A DNA stretch of 52,385 nt from a virus: positions 1 to 52,385 of the IMG/VR virus record IMGVR_UViG_3300022602_000137; one strand, 5' to 3'. This document shows, piece by piece, positions 41,037 through 48,305 of the stretch; the stretch's first letter is position 1; each line of letters opens with the position of its first letter. The notes under the pieces were generated by a model that saw only the letters and a list, made by a program, of their open reading frames with translations, did not search any database and had not been told where the DNA came from. The translations under genes were made by a program, and so were the position numbers.

Positions 41037-41681
41037 TTATATCGCTGGTTGATCTGCTTGGGGGATAACCTTTAATCCCTTAGCGTTTACTGCTGGAGTT
41101 GTTGGTGTTGCGGGTGTTGCTCCAGACCCGCTATTAAAACCCGATCCAAAACTCCCTGTTGATGCTGGAGGTGTTGATGAACCAAAACCACTGGTTGGTG
41201 CGCCGAATCCTCCTGACGCAGGTGCGCCAAATGCTGAGCCGCCGCCCATTGATGAATTGAATCCGCCACTTGATGCTCCTCCAAAACCGCCTGTTGAACC
41301 TCCAAAGCCACCGCCCATTCCTGAGTTCATACCACCCATGCCGTTGTTCATGCCCATACCCCCAGCAGGAACACCGCTCATATTAGTGTTAGTTGTCATG
41401 GTTTGTGAAGTAGCCATTGGGTTAGCGGCAGTGCCTGCTAACTTCTCTTGTGTGCGACCAAATGCCGAAATGCCTAGTACTGCGCCCATGGCGATATGAA
41501 ATAAACCCGCACCTTGTAAACTTAGTGGATTCCACTGTGTAATAGGTACATGATTAACACCTTGCCATAGTGCCCATAGTACTGGGAAAACTATCATGTC
41601 ACAGAAACAAACTAGCATGTATAACCAACCCATTGCTGGGCGCCACATGGTTTGCATCCAATCTTCTCTTTTTGCCGCCAT
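41037..41681 (-). CDS. Holin-like membrane protein with Gly/Met-rich tail
   Basis: The N-terminal ~80 residues have two strong hydrophobic helices (about 19-39 and 54-74) after WMQTMWRPAMGWLY, a start like that of three-helix phage and gene-transfer-agent holins. The last ~130 residues are Gly/Met/Ser/Ala-rich low complexity, unusual for a holin. It lies in the lysis cassette with spanins and endolysin, and AGGAGCG precedes the ATG. Holin is the best guess; timing function cannot be seen. Confidence 0.6.
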   Translation of the reverse strand: MAAKREDWMQTMWRPAMGWLYMLVCFCDMIVFPVLWALWQGVNHVPITQWNPLSLQGAGLFHIAMGAVLGISAFGRTQEKLAGTAANPMATSQTMTTNTNMSGVPAGGMGMNNGMGGMNSGMGGGFGGSTGGFGGASSGGFNSSMGGGSAFGAPASGGFGAPTSGFGSSTPPASTGSFGSGFNSGSGATPATPTTPAVNAKGLKVIPQADQPAI

Positions 41682-41707
41682 TTGATTCGCTCCTAATTTT
41701 GTATTAC

Positions 41708-41714
41708 TATTTAT
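41708..41714 (-). promoter_or_regulatory. Candidate late promoter box ATAAATA
   Basis: ATAAATA on the minus strand, overlapping the stop codon of the repeat protein and about 27 bases before the ATG of the holin-like gene. Confidence 0.45.
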
Positions 41715-42142
41715 TGCGGTGTTACGTTTGGGTCCGCTTGTGCCTCTGTAGTGGGTTGAACTGTTGCTGTTGGTTCTACTATTTCTTCTGTAGTGGGTTG
41801 AACTGTTGCTGTTGGTTCTACTATTTCTTCTGTAGTAGGTTGAACTGTTAATGTTGGTTCTACTATTTGTGGCGCATTTACTAAATGCTTTTCTGCTCGT
41901 AGTCCTGCTTGATACGCCGCATCTATTAAATCTTCTGCTTCTTTCTTTGCTTTTTCAGCCGCCGCTAATGCAGCTTGATGCGCTTGCTGTGCTAAGTCAG
42001 CAATTTTTTGTTTTTCTGCTGCCAATTTTGCTTCTAAATTTGCTATCTCTGTTTCGCTCGCATCAACTAATGATTTAGCATCTAAAAAAATACTTTTTAA
42101 TTTACTAGCCGCTGCCTTTTCTAAATTTGTAAAAAAACCCAT
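41711..42142 (-). CDS. Coiled-coil protein with tandem repeat tail, 143 aa
   Basis: About 90 residues of Ala/Lys/Glu-rich coiled coil, starting with an amphipathic MGFFTNLEKAAASKLKSIF, then three 14-residue repeats of the type VEPTATVQPTTEEI, then a short tail. AAGGAG precedes the ATG. Sits between the outer spanin and the holin-like gene. A lysis-linked or virion role is possible; I know no homologue. The repeat DNA is at 41745-41870. Confidence 0.7.
   Translation of the reverse strand: MGFFTNLEKAAASKLKSIFLDAKSLVDASETEIANLEAKLAAEKQKIADLAQQAHQAALAAAEKAKKEAEDLIDAAYQAGLRAEKHLVNAPQIVEPTLTVQPTTEEIVEPTATVQPTTEEIVEPTATVQPTTEAQADPNVTPQ
41745..41870 (-). repeat. Three tandem 42-bp coding repeats
   Basis: Units at 41745-41786, 41787-41828 and 41829-41870. 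The first two are identical; the third, nearest the protein's middle, differs at a few bases. The unit length is a multiple of three, so copy number can change without breaking the frame. Confidence 0.95.
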
Positions 42143-42153
42143 TATACTTCTCC

Positions 42154-42426
42154 TTATTTAATAGTAGCAGAAATTTCTTTCTGCTTGTTATACCACTCAA
42201 TCCATGTGTCAACTTTAACTTTACATTCGTAGTATGTGCCATAGTTATCGACGATTACAGGTAGTACATCACTTAATTTGTCAGTTGATGTATCAACTGT
42301 TTTAAGATCAGGACATGCTTTCATTAAACCATCGGGAACTTCTGGAAATGTCATTTGAACATTAGTTTGTGTTGTCACACATCCAGCAAGGATAAGAACA
42401 AAAAATAATATTAATATTTTTTTCAT
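42154..42426 (-). CDS. Outer-membrane lipoprotein spanin (Rz1/LysC-like)
   Basis: Residues 1-16 form a lipoprotein signal with lipobox LAGC (Cys at 16), so the mature protein is lipidated and outer-membrane directed. The mature part has the CPDL, YYEC and WIEWYNKQ pattern of Rz1/LysC-type o-spanins. The ATG overlaps the stop of the membrane coiled-coil gene (ATGA), the usual i-spanin/o-spanin order. It would link to the i-spanin and fuse the membranes after wall degradation. Confidence 0.75.
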   Translation of the reverse strand: MKKILILFFVLILAGCVTTQTNVQMTFPEVPDGLMKACPDLKTVDTSTDKLSDVLPVIVDNYGTYYECKVKVDTWIEWYNKQKEISATIK

Positions 42427-42881
42427 TGCTTGTCCTTATTAGGGTTTTTTGCCGCATCATTTATAATTTGTTTTGCGACATCATCAAATTTACAATCTTT
42501 ATCAATAGTCTTAGTAACTTCTTTAATCTTTTCTTTATAGACTATTTGAACATCGTGTATGACTTTTGTTTTTGTTTCTACTTTTTGATTTAACAAAGCA
42601 TTGGCACTATTGCTGTTTTCTTCAGCAACAGCTATTCTTTGTTTCATTGCATCTACTTGTGCTTGATAGACAGCAGTAACACCAGCACCACCATATAAGA
42701 AAATACCAGCAACACAAATCAAACCACCTAATGGTCTAATAAAAATTGTGTAGGGTTTGAATTCCGGAAAATGCGCAATAACACCAGCAAAGAAATAGAT
42801 AGCAAATCCGGCACCTGCTAGTGCTGGCCAAATCCAACTGGGTAAATCGCCTAGTATTAAACCAATTATCCAACTAAACAT
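42423..42881 (-). CDS. Inner-membrane spanin-like protein, 152 aa
   Basis: Two or three hydrophobic segments in the first ~75 residues (WIWPALAGAGFAIYFFAGV and PLGGLICVAGIFLYG), then a periplasmic coiled coil of about 60 residues (VDAMKQRIAVAEENSNSANA onward) and a Lys/Asn-rich end. The o-spanin gene follows immediately. More membrane segments than a classical Rz, so it is called spanin-like on position and coiled coil. Confidence 0.6.
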   Translation of the reverse strand: MFSWIIGLILGDLPSWIWPALAGAGFAIYFFAGVIAHFPEFKPYTIFIRPLGGLICVAGIFLYGGAGVTAVYQAQVDAMKQRIAVAEENSNSANALLNQKVETKTKVIHDVQIVYKEKIKEVTKTIDKDCKFDDVAKQIINDAAKNPNKDKQ

Positions 42882-42883
42882 AG

Positions 42884-43516
42884 TTAGCTTTGTAGAATTT
42901 GTAGTGCTTGGTGATAGTGTGCTTGGCGTTCTTCTAAACCAATAGTACCACCATTAATCTTTTTAGTCATAGATAATATATCTCCACTATCTGCTAGAGC
43001 ATTTAGATTATTGCTTTCCCAGAACCAGCAAGCTGACTGGATAGCACCTTCAAAAGTTCCAAGGAATTCTGGAATTTCTTCTACCGGTGTATCAATACTA
43101 TCAGCAAATGCTTGATAGTTTGCCTTGCCGGTCAATTGAATTAGGCCACGACCACAGTATTTCCATCCATCTCCACTTGCTTCATCCCCATTACCCATAC
43201 GCCCTGCGTATGCTCTGTTGGCAATTTGTTCTGGATGATGTGCGTATTGGTTAGCAATCTCTTCTGTTGGAAAATGACTATGCCATAATTTCATTAATGA
43301 CTCTGGACGATAGTTTAAATTTTCTACTAGTGCTTTATACCCGCCACTTTCGACCATTGTTTGGCCTAAGAAAGCCGCAACACGTGGGATCGTGCTGATA
43401 TCATAGTCTGGAAGAATTTTACATAATGCTTCGTACCAGTGTTCTGAGTACGGATTGTTTTGTAATATTGCTGTACATTTTTCTTGTGTAAAATCAAAAT
43501 CAAATGGAGTTGCCAT
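42884..43516 (-). CDS. GH19-type endolysin
   Basis: Cell-wall hydrolase of the chitinase-19/lysozyme-like class, 210 residues. FLGQTMVESGGY (Glu56 the probable acid) and AGRMGNGDEASGDGWKYCGR with GLIQLTGKANY are the family hallmarks of phage GH19 endolysins. No signal peptide, so it depends on a holin. AGGAAA precedes the ATG. Cuts peptidoglycan glycan strands. Confidence 0.92.
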   Translation of the reverse strand: MATPFDFDFTQEKCTAILQNNPYSEHWYEALCKILPDYDISTIPRVAAFLGQTMVESGGYKALVENLNYRPESLMKLWHSHFPTEEIANQYAHHPEQIANRAYAGRMGNGDEASGDGWKYCGRGLIQLTGKANYQAFADSIDTPVEEIPEFLGTFEGAIQSACWFWESNNLNALADSGDILSMTKKINGGTIGLEERQAHYHQALQILQS

Positions 43517-44247
43517 TATTTCCTCTCTAACGCAACGGCCCAGCCGTTGTTTTCAAAAATGAAAGTATTGCCAATTTTATTAATATTATAATTGCCAATA
43601 ACTTTAGTTAAGAACATAACCTCTGCCATGTCCTTGCTCTCTAGCACGATCGGACCTGTTACCGTATCGTATACTTCTTGTTTACTACCACTATTTACTA
43701 TTTCAAATGTTACAGGTCCGCTAAATGTTCTATTAAATGTGATTGATTCATCTAATACAACGATATTATCTGCGTAACTACCTCTAAAGAAATTACTAAA
43801 ATTGTCTAGTAGATACTTTTCAGTGGCAATTTCATAAGACTCTTTGTCTTTAGGAACTGCAGCATTTAAATTCTCTTCAGTAGCTAGCTCGCTTTTAAAA
43901 CTTTTAAAATAACGGAAGCGTAAATCTTCTAATCCAGTGACCTTTTTAACACCTTCTGCGATTTCAAATATTTGTTGACCAATGTGACGACTGCGTTCGA
44001 TCTCAACATATACACGCCATTTGCCATCATCAGTTTCGCCCGGAGTAACGTCTGAGTCTAGCACAAAGTTATAGCCCATCTCAATAAAATTTTCTAAATC
44101 TTTGGCGGCATCTTCGTGATCAACAACAAAACTTATTACACATATATCTTTGTCGTCACCGATTTTGCTTTTGAAACTATCAATTTCGAAAACTTTTTTA
44201 ACTAGATGTTTTAAATCATTAGGACGTAGTGCTTCTGTAATATTCAT
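43516..44247 (-). CDS. Conserved T4-like phage protein, 243 aa
   Basis: The N-terminal half (FEIDSFKSKIGDDKDICVIS, KDLENFIEMGYNFVLDSDV, then TPGETDDGKWRVYVEIERSR) strongly resembles a protein I recall from T4-like cyanophages, always without a function. The C-terminal half is beta-rich. Starts in the stop of the upstream gene (TAATG), so the pair is coupled. Confidence 0.8.
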   Translation of the reverse strand: MNITEALRPNDLKHLVKKVFEIDSFKSKIGDDKDICVISFVVDHEDAAKDLENFIEMGYNFVLDSDVTPGETDDGKWRVYVEIERSRHIGQQIFEIAEGVKKVTGLEDLRFRYFKSFKSELATEENLNAAVPKDKESYEIATEKYLLDNFSNFFRGSYADNIVVLDESITFNRTFSGPVTFEIVNSGSKQEVYDTVTGPIVLESKDMAEVMFLTKVIGNYNINKIGNTFIFENNGWAVALERK

Positions 44248-44819
44248 TACGCTGGTGCTCCGCCTGTTGGTGCTCCACCCGGTGCGGCCATTGGTGCGGC
44301 TCCTTGCGCTGGAGGAGCAACTGGTGCTTGTGGTGCTGGTTGTCCTGCTGGAGTTGTACTATCAGTTAGTACAGCTTCGTTATTATCATTTTTCATCTTG
44401 TCCATATAACCTTTATAAACATCAAAGGCTACAGTTTTAGGCATCTGTACTTCTACAATCCATATAGGTTTACGGTCTAGTTTACCTTTCTTGCTATTAG
44501 GACGTAGGTCGTCTGGAGTACGTATTTTACGTGGTTCTAGCAAATGACTCTTTTGGAATGTAACTTTGCAGCCTAATTCTGTTAAACGCTTACCTGCTAC
44601 TGGATTAGGCATTTTATCTGCTTCCCACATAAAACCAGCAGTAATCCAATGACGATCAACACGCGGTCCATAAGCTAATTCGCCGTCTATCCAATTTTCG
44701 TATACATAAACATCAAGCTCTTCAAAAACTCGTTCAAAATCCTTCAATACAGCAAGGCTACTGTTGTTTTCGTATAGTTCTTCTATGTTTTTAATTACGT
44801 CTAAAATATCGTGGTGCAT
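44247..44819 (-). CDS. Conserved T4-like phage protein, 190 aa, with Pro/Ala/Gly tail
   Basis: About 145 folded residues (WIDGELAYGPRVDRHWITAG, PKTVAFDVYKGYMDKMK) followed by a low-complexity tail of Ala, Pro and Gly. The folded part resembles conserved T4-like cyanophage proteins of unknown role that pair with the 243-residue gene. AGGAC lies before the ATG. The gene is divergent from phoH. Confidence 0.8.
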   Translation of the reverse strand: MHHDILDVIKNIEELYENNSSLAVLKDFERVFEELDVYVYENWIDGELAYGPRVDRHWITAGFMWEADKMPNPVAGKRLTELGCKVTFQKSHLLEPRKIRTPDDLRPNSKKGKLDRKPIWIVEVQMPKTVAFDVYKGYMDKMKNDNNEAVLTDSTTPAGQPAPQAPVAPPAQGAAPMAAPGGAPTGGAPA

Positions 44820-44909
44820 GTTGTAGTCCTAGATGATCTTATACTTATTTAGCTGGTTTAAAATCATAACGTATAACTTTATTATTTTGTGTATTCGTTA
44901 AATAATAGT

Positions 44910-44973
44910 GTAGGACCTCTGTAGTTATCGGGGCGGTCGCTACAAGTCCTGCTTTTTTAACCTAAAGTAGGAG
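44910..44973 (+). promoter_or_regulatory. Structured phoH leader: terminator-like hairpin that can switch to mask the ribosome site
   Basis: GTAGGAC (44910-44916) pairs with GTCCTGC (44946-44952), with an inner stem TGTAG (44920-44924)/CTACA (44940-44944), and is followed by TTTTTT (44953-44958), so it looks like an intrinsic terminator. The same GTCCTGC can instead pair with GTAGGA (44967-44972), which holds the Shine-Dalgarno of phoH. The two pairings exclude each other. A weak promoter (TTAGCT at 44849, TATAAC at 44872) could start the leader near 44884. Confidence 0.55.
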
Positions 44974-44981
44974 CAACTTAG

Positions 44982-45701
44982 ATGAGTAAAAGAGTGAAGA
45001 AACGCTTTACATCAGAAGTTAACATAATTGATTTTCATCAACCATACCTTCCTTCAAAGAAGCCGCGTGTAAGTCTTTATCCACGCAATTCCAACCAAGA
45101 AACATATATCCGTAAATTACAGGACGAAAGCAAAAGTATTATTTTAGCTATTGGCCCTGCTGGTACGGGTAAGACTATGTTGGCTGTACAAGCTGGAATT
45201 AAAATGTTTCAAGAAGGTAAAATTGATAAAATCGTTGTGACAAGACCTGCCGTTTCTGTAGATGAAGATTTAGGATTTTTACCAGGTACGCTAAATGAAA
45301 AAATGGCTCCTTGGACTCGTCCTATATTTGATGTTTTTCAGGAATATTACCAACAAAAAGATATAGCAAGAATGCTAGAGGAAGGAACTATTGAAATAAG
45401 CCCATTGGCCTATATGCGAGGCCGCACATTTAAAAACGCATACATCGTCGCAGACGAATGCCAGAACACAACAGTAAATCAAATGAAGATGCTACTAACC
45501 CGACTAGGAGAGGGCTCTAAGATGGTAGTCACAGGAGATTTAGCTCAAGCAGATAGATTAAGTGATAATGGATTAATAGATTTTTGTAATTTATTAGCCG
45601 GCCGTCCTGGACTACATCATATCGATGTTATACAGTTTGACGCCAAAGACATCGAACGCCATAATGCCGTGAAGGAGGTGTTAGCGGTTTATGGAGACTA
45701 A
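44982..45701 (+). CDS. phoH: PhoH-like ATPase
   Basis: P-loop ATPase of 239 residues: GPAGTGKT (58-65), then VVTRPAVSVDEDLGFLPGTL, IVADECQN (Walker B) and MVVTGDLAQAD, all PhoH signatures. PhoH-like genes are common in marine phages; their exact role, perhaps RNA handling or phosphate stress, is unsettled. It is the only plus-strand gene between 2461 and the right edge, stands alone behind a structured leader, and ends at a strong terminator, so it is regulated on its own. Confidence 0.95.
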   Translation: MSKRVKKRFTSEVNIIDFHQPYLPSKKPRVSLYPRNSNQETYIRKLQDESKSIILAIGPAGTGKTMLAVQAGIKMFQEGKIDKIVVTRPAVSVDEDLGFLPGTLNEKMAPWTRPIFDVFQEYYQQKDIARMLEEGTIEISPLAYMRGRTFKNAYIVADECQNTTVNQMKMLLTRLGEGSKMVVTGDLAQADRLSDNGLIDFCNLLAGRPGLHHIDVIQFDAKDIERHNAVKEVLAVYGD

Positions 45702-45711
45702 TAGGATGTAA

Positions 45712-45737
45712 AAAAAGGACTCTTAGGAGTCCTTTTT
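45712..45737. terminator. Bidirectional terminator between phoH and dCMP deaminase
   Basis: Perfect 11-bp stem, AAAAAGGACTC and GAGTCCTTTTT, loop TTAG, with A- and T-runs on both sides so that it can stop both converging transcripts. The last codons of the deaminase gene lie within it. Confidence 0.92.
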
Positions 45738-46184
45738 CATTTGCGGAACTTGCGTAACTGCTACCTTTGACTGTTCGAGGAAACGTATTCCATCTTCGCT
45801 ACGATAAGCGTCACGATAAAAGACACTCCGAATGCCAGACTGGTATATAAGTTTGGCGCAATCCAAACAAGGAGCGTGAGTAATAAACATATCAGCATCG
45901 AGCCCAGACTCATTGCTTTTAGCCAACTTAGCGATTGCATTTGTTTCAGCATGTAATACCTCCGGTTTAGTTTTTAAAACTGTTTCAGGTTCATCATCAC
46001 CATTATCTGTAAGTATTTCATATTCACAGTCGTTATCCCAACCTGCCGGCATACCATTGTAGCCAATTGAAATAATCCTATCGTCCTTGACAATAATAGC
46101 ACCAACATGTAGTCTACGTGCATGGCTGAGCTCTGCAAATATTTCAGCAGTATTCATGTATGCGTAGATAAACTTTGGTTTCAT
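45723..46184 (-). CDS. dCMP deaminase
   Basis: Zinc-dependent deaminase giving dUMP for ThyX. The catalytic motifs are HAE (78-80) and PCLDC (105-109). NGMPAGWDNDCE is typical of the deoxycytidylate class. 153 residues, slightly shorter than T4 Cd. Overlaps the clamp-loader stop (ATGA). In T4 the enzyme is allosterically controlled by dCTP and dTTP. Confidence 0.93.
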   Translation of the reverse strand: MKPKFIYAYMNTAEIFAELSHARRLHVGAIIVKDDRIISIGYNGMPAGWDNDCEYEILTDNGDDEPETVLKTKPEVLHAETNAIAKLAKSNESGLDADMFITHAPCLDCAKLIYQSGIRSVFYRDAYRSEDGIRFLEQSKVAVTQVPQMKKDS

Positions 46185-47095
46185 AGATGACTTAATCTAA
46201 TCAGTGTTGCGGCGAGATTGATTTCTGGATCCATAACTAGAGCATGATCAACTAATCCTTGTTTGATAATGAGAATCGCTTTATCTTGTACAGACTCATC
46301 ACCAAAGATACTAACATTGTCATAGAGCCAACGATAAATTTCATCCATTTCTTCTGGCAATGCTTGATTACATACTAGTTTACGTGCTTCTGAAATTTTG
46401 CCTGCTTTAAATAAATCTACCATTTCAGTTCTATAGTCAACACTAGAATCGCTGGTTTCTGGATTATGTAATTCGCCATCCATGCTATTTTGTTGTAAAC
46501 TATTAATACATTTACGTAAATCTGGATAAGTTGACGATACATAAGAAGCTAGTACTTCTTCAGAAAATGTCACACCTTCCTGTTTTAAAATATTTTCTAC
46601 ACGTTTAAAAAACTCAAGCATATCTGTTTTATTAATATGTAGACGCTGACAACGACTATGGATCGCTGGAATAAGTTTGTTAGGGTAGTTACAAGTTAAA
46701 ATAAATCTAACAGTATTACTATATTCTTCCATTAAGTTACGTAAAGCAGGTTGAACTGAGTTAATGTTCATATAGTCTGCTTCGTCGATAAGTACAATCT
46801 TAAAATCACCAAATGCCATAGTTTGGCAAAAGCCGATTAATTTATCAACCCACTCAACTTTACGTGCTTCTTTGGATCCGTTAGCGTACATAACATCACT
46901 GTCCTGTACACCTAACTTGTTAATTAGTATCTTAGCTAATGTAGTTTTACCTACACCAGCATTACCGCTAAACAACAGATGTGGAATTGATCCTTCTTTA
47001 ATCCAGCTTTCTATTTGCGACTTTTGATGATCGTCAGCAAAAACATATCCGTCTAAGGTATCTGGGCGATACTTTTCTACCCAAAGTTCTTTCAT
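46181..47095 (-). CDS. 44: Clamp-loader ATPase subunit (gp44-like, RFC family)
   Basis: 304 residues from ATG 47095, which has GAGGAA upstream and overlaps the previous stop; the longer frame was discarded. ELWVEKYRPDTLDGYV is the RFC-box start. Walker A is GNAGVGKT (44-51), Walker B IVLIDEADYM, and HSRCQRL is the SRC arginine-finger motif. It opens the gp45 clamp with ATP. The small subunit gp62 usually follows gp44; here a dCMP deaminase follows, so gp62 must lie elsewhere. Confidence 0.92.
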   Translation of the reverse strand: MKELWVEKYRPDTLDGYVFADDHQKSQIESWIKEGSIPHLLFSGNAGVGKTTLAKILINKLGVQDSDVMYANGSKEARKVEWVDKLIGFCQTMAFGDFKIVLIDEADYMNINSVQPALRNLMEEYSNTVRFILTCNYPNKLIPAIHSRCQRLHINKTDMLEFFKRVENILKQEGVTFSEEVLASYVSSTYPDLRKCINSLQQNSMDGELHNPETSDSSVDYRTEMVDLFKAGKISEARKLVCNQALPEEMDEIYRWLYDNVSIFGDESVQDKAILIIKQGLVDHALVMDPEINLAATLIRLSHL

Positions 47096-47337
47096 ACTAA
47101 TTCCTCGGCAATTCCTAACACTTCTGCTATTACTAACAATAATCCAGCGCCTTGAATGTATGGATTCATTTCTAACCAACCACCACCAGCAAGTGCTAGA
47201 CCAGCGGCAATCCTAAATACACTTTTAATCATGCTTACGCTAGTGTGTGTAAAGAATTTTTTAGCCTGTATAACATCGCCATCTAATACGCTTTTTGCCT
47301 TTTTAATGTCCTGTACTGCTTCTTCATGTGTACTCAT
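47092..47337 (-). CDS. Small membrane protein, 81 aa
   Basis: A charged N-terminal half (EEAVQDIKKAKSVLDGDVIQ) and a hydrophobic C-terminal half with one or two helices (VFRIAAGLALAGGGW and GAGLLLVIAEVLGIAEEL). The stop overlaps the gp44 start, so translation is coupled. Function unknown. Confidence 0.65.
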   Translation of the reverse strand: MSTHEEAVQDIKKAKSVLDGDVIQAKKFFTHTSVSMIKSVFRIAAGLALAGGGWLEMNPYIQGAGLLLVIAEVLGIAEELV

Positions 47338-47346
47338 AATAGTTCC

Positions 47347-47487
47347 TTAAATGTAATATAGTAGTGTGTGGAGATCCCAGCCTAATAAACCTGCCCAAAA
47401 CATAGCCCAACCGATCTGATACTGATCATATGATTGCTTGGCAAAATATGCCGCAATACCTGTAACAACAAGATGTAATATAAACAT
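47347..47487 (-). CDS. Short membrane peptide, 46 aa
   Basis: Start at 47487 with AAGGAG eight bases upstream; the longer in-frame reading would run into the promoter and was not used. One or two hydrophobic helices (MFILHLVVTGIAAYFA and IGWAMFWAGLLGW). First gene after the promoter at 47507-47535, ahead of the gp44 group. Function unknown. Confidence 0.65.
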   Translation of the reverse strand: MFILHLVVTGIAAYFAKQSYDQYQIGWAMFWAGLLGWDLHTLLYYI

Positions 47488-47506
47488 TTGAGTTCTCCTT
47501 TTACAT

Positions 47507-47535
47507 ATTATAAAGGTGAGAACAGGACTTGTCAA
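47507..47535 (-). promoter_or_regulatory. Sigma-70-type promoter for the gp44 operon
   Basis: Minus strand TTGACA (47530-47535) and TATAAT (47507-47512), both perfect, 17-base spacer. The -35 box is the loop of a hairpin (47523-47543). Confidence 0.85.
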
Positions 47536-47543
47536 TAGTCCTG
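47523..47543 (-). terminator. Hairpin with the -35 box as its loop
   Basis: CAGGACT, loop ATTGACA, AGTCCTG on the minus strand: a perfect 7-bp stem, 18 bases after the stop of the co-chaperonin gene. No U-run, so it may be a weak terminator or act through DNA structure. Confidence 0.5.
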
Positions 47544-47560
47544 TAGCTCAAATACTTAGA

Positions 47561-47971
47561 TTATTGTTCGAAACTTGCTCGGGCAAATGTCGAAGGATCG
47601 AATGTTGCGTGTGACACCTGAGAGTGACTACCAAACGTTTGTAATAAATTTTCATCGGGCTTTTCGTCACTGACCATTAAAATTCCGTTTAGATCTATTC
47701 GGCGAATAATAATATCAGAGCCATCTTCCTGCTCTAATGTTACACCTCTAGTCCAACGACCGTGTTCAACTAAGATCCAATCTCCTACTTTGATATCCTG
47801 TTGTTCTGGACCAACTGCCCAAACACGCCCCCAGCGATGACGGATTCCTTCTGATTTACCATCATCACTTAATAGCACTAAACCGCCTTTGGATTGTCGC
47901 TCTCCAAATTCCATATCTGTAACGATTACGTTGTCACGAATTGGGATTAATTTACCTGTTACCTTGTTCAT
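47561..47971 (-). CDS. GroES-like co-chaperonin (gp31 counterpart)
   Basis: 136 residues. LIPIRDNVIVTDMEFGERQS followed by GGLVLL matches the GroES start plus mobile loop, and GRVWAVGPEQQDIKVGDWIL matches the GroES beta-barrel VVAVGxG...VGD. The C-terminal ~40 residues are an extension not found in GroES. T4 uses gp31 with host GroEL to fold its capsid protein; the same is inferred here. Overlaps the upstream gene by four bases. Confidence 0.8.
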   Translation of the reverse strand: MNKVTGKLIPIRDNVIVTDMEFGERQSKGGLVLLSDDGKSEGIRHRWGRVWAVGPEQQDIKVGDWILVEHGRWTRGVTLEQEDGSDIIIRRIDLNGILMVSDEKPDENLLQTFGSHSQVSHATFDPSTFARASFEQ

Positions 47972-48279
47972 TCTTCACCTAATGGATCTTGAGTAGAAAT
48001 ATCTTTTTTAGTTACTGTTGGCACAGCAGGTGCCTTTGTTACAGCAGGTGCTGGAACCGGATCTGGCGTTCTAACATTAAATTGATTTGGAATCGCTTGA
48101 CCAGTTTGTTCAGCTACGATCTGCTCTCGAGTTTTAATAATAGTTCCGCCTGGGCCTAATTTATCACCGCGAGCATTAACTTTAGCATTGCCAACGGCAA
48201 TAGTCATTTCGTTTTGTTTAACCAACTGTAGCATGTCAATTTCTTTGCCACGAGCTGATCTGTAAATTTGTTTTGCCAT
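47968..48279 (-). CDS. Conserved T4-like phage protein, 103 aa
   Basis: The first ~60 residues (ARGKEIDMLQLVKQNEMTIA, NAKVNARGDKLGPGGTIIK) closely resemble a small protein I recall from many T4-like cyanophages, function unknown. A Pro/Ala/Thr-rich tail follows. AGGAG precedes the ATG. Coupled to the co-chaperonin gene by ATGA. Confidence 0.8.
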   Translation of the reverse strand: MAKQIYRSARGKEIDMLQLVKQNEMTIAVGNAKVNARGDKLGPGGTIIKTREQIVAEQTGQAIPNQFNVRTPDPVPAPAVTKAPAVPTVTKKDISTQDPLGEE

Positions 48280-48305
48280 TTTAATCTCCTAGATTATATT
48301 ACTAC

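Noticed and set aside
41570-41851. Plus-strand frame with striking Cys/Trp/Phe repeats
   Set aside because: This is the antisense reading of the 42-bp repeats and of the holin-like gene. No promoter or ribosome site.
44845-44852. Late promoter for the 190-residue gene
   Set aside because: Only CTAAATA, one mismatch in the core, in A+T-rich DNA. Too weak to list.
44910-44958. Possible tRNA or known riboswitch
   Set aside because: No cloverleaf, anticodon or CCA-end geometry, and no match to preQ1 or other riboswitch cores I know. Kept only as an unnamed leader structure.
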